A stretch of 64,000 nt of DNA from Actinobacillus capsulatus DSM 19761 (GTDB taxonomy: Bacteria > Pseudomonadota > Gammaproteobacteria > Enterobacterales > Pasteurellaceae): positions 46,023 to 110,022 of the forward strand of contig NZ_KB893941.1 of the NCBI RefSeq assembly GCF_000374285.1, in the 5' to 3' direction. The notes under the pieces are model-generated. The model was given only the letters and a program-made list of their open reading frames with translations. It was not told the DNA's origin and searched no databases. This document shows positions 61,715 to 64,000 of the stretch, in pieces (position 1 is the stretch's first letter; the number at the start of each line of letters is the position of its first letter). A program made the position numbers and the translations under genes.

Positions 61715-62470
61715 TTATTTTTGGCTACAAACGGCAATAAAGCCCAGTTTATTCTCCGGATCATTAAAGGTTTGGAACATTTTTTTGAACGTATCGCGAT
61801 TTTCAGGTTTTAGTGCATTACCAACAATTTTCATTGCGCCTAAAACACCTTCATCATGAATTAAACCTTTAGGAGAAAGTAGCGTCATTTCACCTGAATA
61901 AGCATCTACATTGCGGAAGCCGCATTCATGGAATAATGTTTTCCAACCTTCTTTGGTTAATGGTGTTACCGTAAGATTAATCGCTTCTCTTAGCGACTGA
62001 ATCACTGCATCCGCATCTTCGGTATTTAGCATGACGTCATGAGTTAACAAGAAACCACCCGGTTTTAATACACGAATATATTCACGAATCGCTTTTTCTT
62101 TTGCTTCAATTGGCAACATAGTCAACATTGCTTCATTGATCACAATATCAAACAAGTTATCTTCGAACGGCAATTTCGTTGCATTGGCACGCTGAACTTG
62201 CACAAGATCTTCGACTTTATGCTCTTTAATATTCGCACGCGCTTTATCAAGCGCTTCTTCATCTAAATCAATGCCTGTGATATGGCAGCCATATTGTTTA
62301 GCGATTTGAATAGCAGTTGTACACATATTGCATGCGACTTCTAATACTTTTTTATCTTTGTTAAAATCACCATTCGCAATGAGCCAATCGGTCGCTAATT
62401 TACCTCCCGGACGTAAGCGGGTTTTGCCAAGACGGGCTAAAAAATTATGTCCTACTTCTTCTTTTTTCAT
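61715..62470 (-). CDS. Class I SAM-dependent methyltransferase
   Basis: A 251-residue protein with the class I Rossmann methyltransferase fold. Motif I is VLEVACNMCTTAIQIA, with an unusual Cys pair in place of the usual GxGxG. Then come GIDLDEEALDKARANI (acidic loop that binds the ribose), QRANATKLPFEDNLFDIVINEAML, and EYIRVLKPGGFLLTHD (motif III). The acceptor is not evident. UbiE-like arrangement is seen, but ubiE itself has other signatures. Start ATG is at 62470, with GAGAGG upstream. It ends at a good terminator. Confidence 0.83.
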   Translation of the reverse strand: MKKEEVGHNFLARLGKTRLRPGGKLATDWLIANGDFNKDKKVLEVACNMCTTAIQIAKQYGCHITGIDLDEEALDKARANIKEHKVEDLVQVQRANATKLPFEDNLFDIVINEAMLTMLPIEAKEKAIREYIRVLKPGGFLLTHDVMLNTEDADAVIQSLREAINLTVTPLTKEGWKTLFHECGFRNVDAYSGEMTLLSPKGLIHDEGVLGAMKIVGNALKPENRDTFKKMFQTFNDPENKLGFIAVCSQK

Positions 62471-62802
62471 AGAAACCTCTCTGCATTTATCTGCAAAATT
62501 TTGAGAAAATTTAACCGCTTGTATGACGGATATTTAAAGGATTATACCGAAGTTTTTATGATTCTTATATACGCGAATCGTAAAATTTGGCATCATATTG
62601 CGAGTAATTTATACATTAATTACGCAATCTTTTAAAATAAATTAAAATGTTTTTAAAGTGATTTTATCTCGCAATTCTTTTCAAGCGGTCTTTTTTTCTA
62701 GGTTTTCTACAAATTTTCGTCATTTGTAGAAGTCCCTCCTCTCTTATCTTATCCAACTATCCACTATTCTCTAACCTCATTATTTTATTTTGAGGTGTTT
62801 TT
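62471..62802. other. Gene-free region before the prophage remnant
   Basis: No reading frame is credible. Two uptake sequences lie here, TTTAACCGCTTGT at about 62509-62521 and TTCAAGCGGTC at about 62680-62690, in opposite orientation but 170 bases apart. The last 60 bases before the remnant are pyrimidine-rich. Confidence 0.5.
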
Positions 62803-63643
62803 GTGTTTACGCAGAAATTTAAACTAAATCCTATTGCGTGTGCTTTCCAGCTTGAGCAAAAGGCGAACGGTCGTGTATAGCTTTTCCCTTATGGTTGGCT
62901 TTATCCGCAAGACGGACGTGAGAGAGGTTGGTATGTAGACGACACTAACGGTTATCAGCTCGCTGATGACATCAATAATTTGCAAATCCAACTGATGTTC
63001 GATTACGAACATCAACCTCTTTATGTAGCAGAAAATGGCAAAGGTAATCCGGCAGCCGGTTGGATGGTAAACGCTGAATATATCTCTGGGCAAGGCATCT
63101 TCGTCGATGTTGGACGAGCAAAGCCTCGGATGAAATTAAGAACGGTATTTATAAATATCTATCACCACTATTCTTGGCTGACAAGTCAGGACGTGTGATT
63201 AAAGTGTTAAATGCAGCTTTAACCAATCGCCCTGCTTTGCACAATCTAGCCGAAGTGGTGGCGACATCTAGTCAATTTGCCCATTACTTAGAACCTAATG
63301 AGGACAACTCAAAAATGAAAGAACTATTAATTAAGCTGTTTGCATTATCCGCAACAGCAACAGACGCAGAAATTGAAGCGGAATTGACCGCTTTATCTGC
63401 AGCGAAAGGTGACTCTAAAGTCGCTTTAAAAGATGTTTATGCGGCACTTAAAAACTCTGAGACAGAGAAAGTGGCGTTGAGTGCAGCTGAAATTGCAACG
63501 GCTAAGACATTCGGTTTAACCCCTGATTTGAAGATGAGCAGGTTGGTTTATTTATCCCGATTGTGCAGCAAGCCGGTCAAAGTGCGGCGGAATTGCCTGA
63601 TGACTTAGTGTTTAGTTTATTGGTAAAAGGTAAATCCATACTT
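62803..63643 (+). pseudogene. Mu-like prophage protein I (protease/scaffold), broken and truncated
   Basis: A GTG at 62803, with GAGG upstream, opens a product like the Mu gpI protease of H. influenzae FluMu. The first 25 codons end in TAG at 62878. The sense then runs on (LFPYGWLYPQDGRERGWYVDD, then IQLMFDYEHQPL). A frameshift near 63110 moves it to WTSKASDEIKNGIYKYLSPLF, and another near 63540 to VGLFIPIVQQAGQ. It ends at the insertion sequence at 63644. No other Mu-like gene is in the window. The gene is clearly dead. Confidence 0.78.
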
Positions 63644-64000
63644 TGATCTGCCCCCTAAAAGTTGGACAAACCAACCAACTAATTAAAGGTGCAGATTTTG
63701 TTATGGGTAAACATTACACATTTTCTTTTAAGTTTCATGTCATTCAACATGTTTTAGATAACCGTATGGGTGTTAGGGAAGTGGCAGATTATTTTTCCAT
63801 CTCTTCGCATTCCTCTGTTGTTATGTGGTTGCAACGTTTTGAAAAATACGGTACCAATGGGCTTATTCGCCAACCTAACATTTTCGCTATTCATCAGGAA
63901 AATGATGGGCGAGATGGCTATCGGATGATTCGAGCTAAATTGCAAGCTGAAGGCATTTTCATAAGTGGTAAAATAGTGGGTGATGAAAAGCTCTATTTGT
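63644..64000 (+). mobile_element. IS3-family insertion sequence, left part (cut by window end)
   Basis: The left end TGATCTGCCCCCTAAAAGTT starts exactly where the prophage remnant stops, so it inserted into it. The sequence resembles the left terminal repeat of IS3-family (IS150-type) elements. Its transposase reading frame starts at 63703. The right end lies outside the window, so length and duplication cannot be checked. Confidence 0.72.
63703..64000 (+). CDS. IS3-family transposase, apparently OrfA fused to OrfB with internal deletion (partial)
   Basis: Open frame from ATG 63703 to the window end, 99 codons so far. The first 58 or so residues, MGKHYTFSFKFHVIQHVLDNR and following, are the helix-turn-helix part of IS150-type OrfA, with ADYFSISSHSSVVMWLQRFEKYG. 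Directly after IRQP the sequence becomes IFAIHQENDGRDGYRMIRAKLQAEG, which normally lies well inside OrfB. Some 100 or more codons of both orfs seem to be missing, so this copy is probably a deletion derivative. The DDE residues would lie beyond the window. Confidence 0.68.
   Translation, partial: MGKHYTFSFKFHVIQHVLDNRMGVREVADYFSISSHSSVVMWLQRFEKYGTNGLIRQPNIFAIHQENDGRDGYRMIRAKLQAEGIFISGKIVGDEKLYL

Overview
This window is typical Pasteurellaceae chromosome. Many copies of the core ACAAGCGGT / AAGCGGTC lie between genes, often as inverted pairs that form hairpins. That is the DNA uptake signal of the A. pleuropneumoniae / M. haemolytica / H. ducreyi subclade, not the AAGTGCGGT form of H. influenzae. 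The AT-rich composition and the gene content (ATP-dependent pckA, fhs, narQ, rec2-type comEC, trpBA split from other trp genes, Mu-like prophage debris) also fit. Actinobacillus pleuropneumoniae or a close relative is my best reading, from memory of the group rather than a search.

Layout. 1-8.3 kb: 3' end of leuB, msrB, gapA, the cell-shape cluster mreBCD with rarA, znuB and a yafJ-type amidotransferase. 8.6-10 kb (minus): ftsB-ispD-ispF. 10.3-20.5 kb: pckA, then on the minus strand the 2-oxoglutarate to succinate segment of the TCA cycle (sucAB and sucCD, split by a VirK/DUF535-family gene) and znuC. 20.6-29.8 kb: mepM-type peptidase, dsbC, recJ, an OmpA-family lipoprotein, a HAD phosphatase coupled to narQ, a GNAT, rdgB and ybjQ. 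29.9-41.4 kb: fhs with a PurR box, a YcgN-like protein, a ydfG-type dehydrogenase, trpBA with a TrpR-like operator, a YgjV-like membrane protein, a yoaA/dinG-type helicase, an lrgAB/yohJK pair, msbA and lolB. 41.4-50.9 kb: ispE, prs, pyrD and the pyruvate dehydrogenase genes aceE-aceF-lpdA. 51.1-51.3 kb: tRNA-Gly and tRNA-Cys, followed by a decayed gene. 52-62.5 kb: a DUF4298 protein, ushA-type nucleotidase, dgkA, sstT, comEC/rec2, queA, a multiply broken yvcK-like pseudogene, a PerM-family protein and a methyltransferase. 62.8-64 kb: a broken Mu-like gene I remnant, cut by an IS3-family element that runs off the window.

How it works together. Most of the window is central metabolism (GAPDH, PEPCK, PDH, OGDH, succinyl-CoA synthetase), isoprenoid synthesis (ispD, ispE, ispF), nucleotide and one-carbon supply (prs, pyrD, fhs, rdgB) and envelope biogenesis (mreBCD, ftsB, mepM, msbA, lolB, dgkA). 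No wholly new multi-gene system is evident. The strongest non-routine signals are: the comEC control region, with a perfect CRP-S/Sxy-type palindrome followed by two uptake sequences whose hairpin would enclose the comEC ribosome binding site and start codon; a segment of aceF with different codon choice, suggesting recombination; the yvcK-like pseudogene with four readable lesions; and a family of palindromic GTAGGG repeats flanking aceF and lying upstream of trpB.
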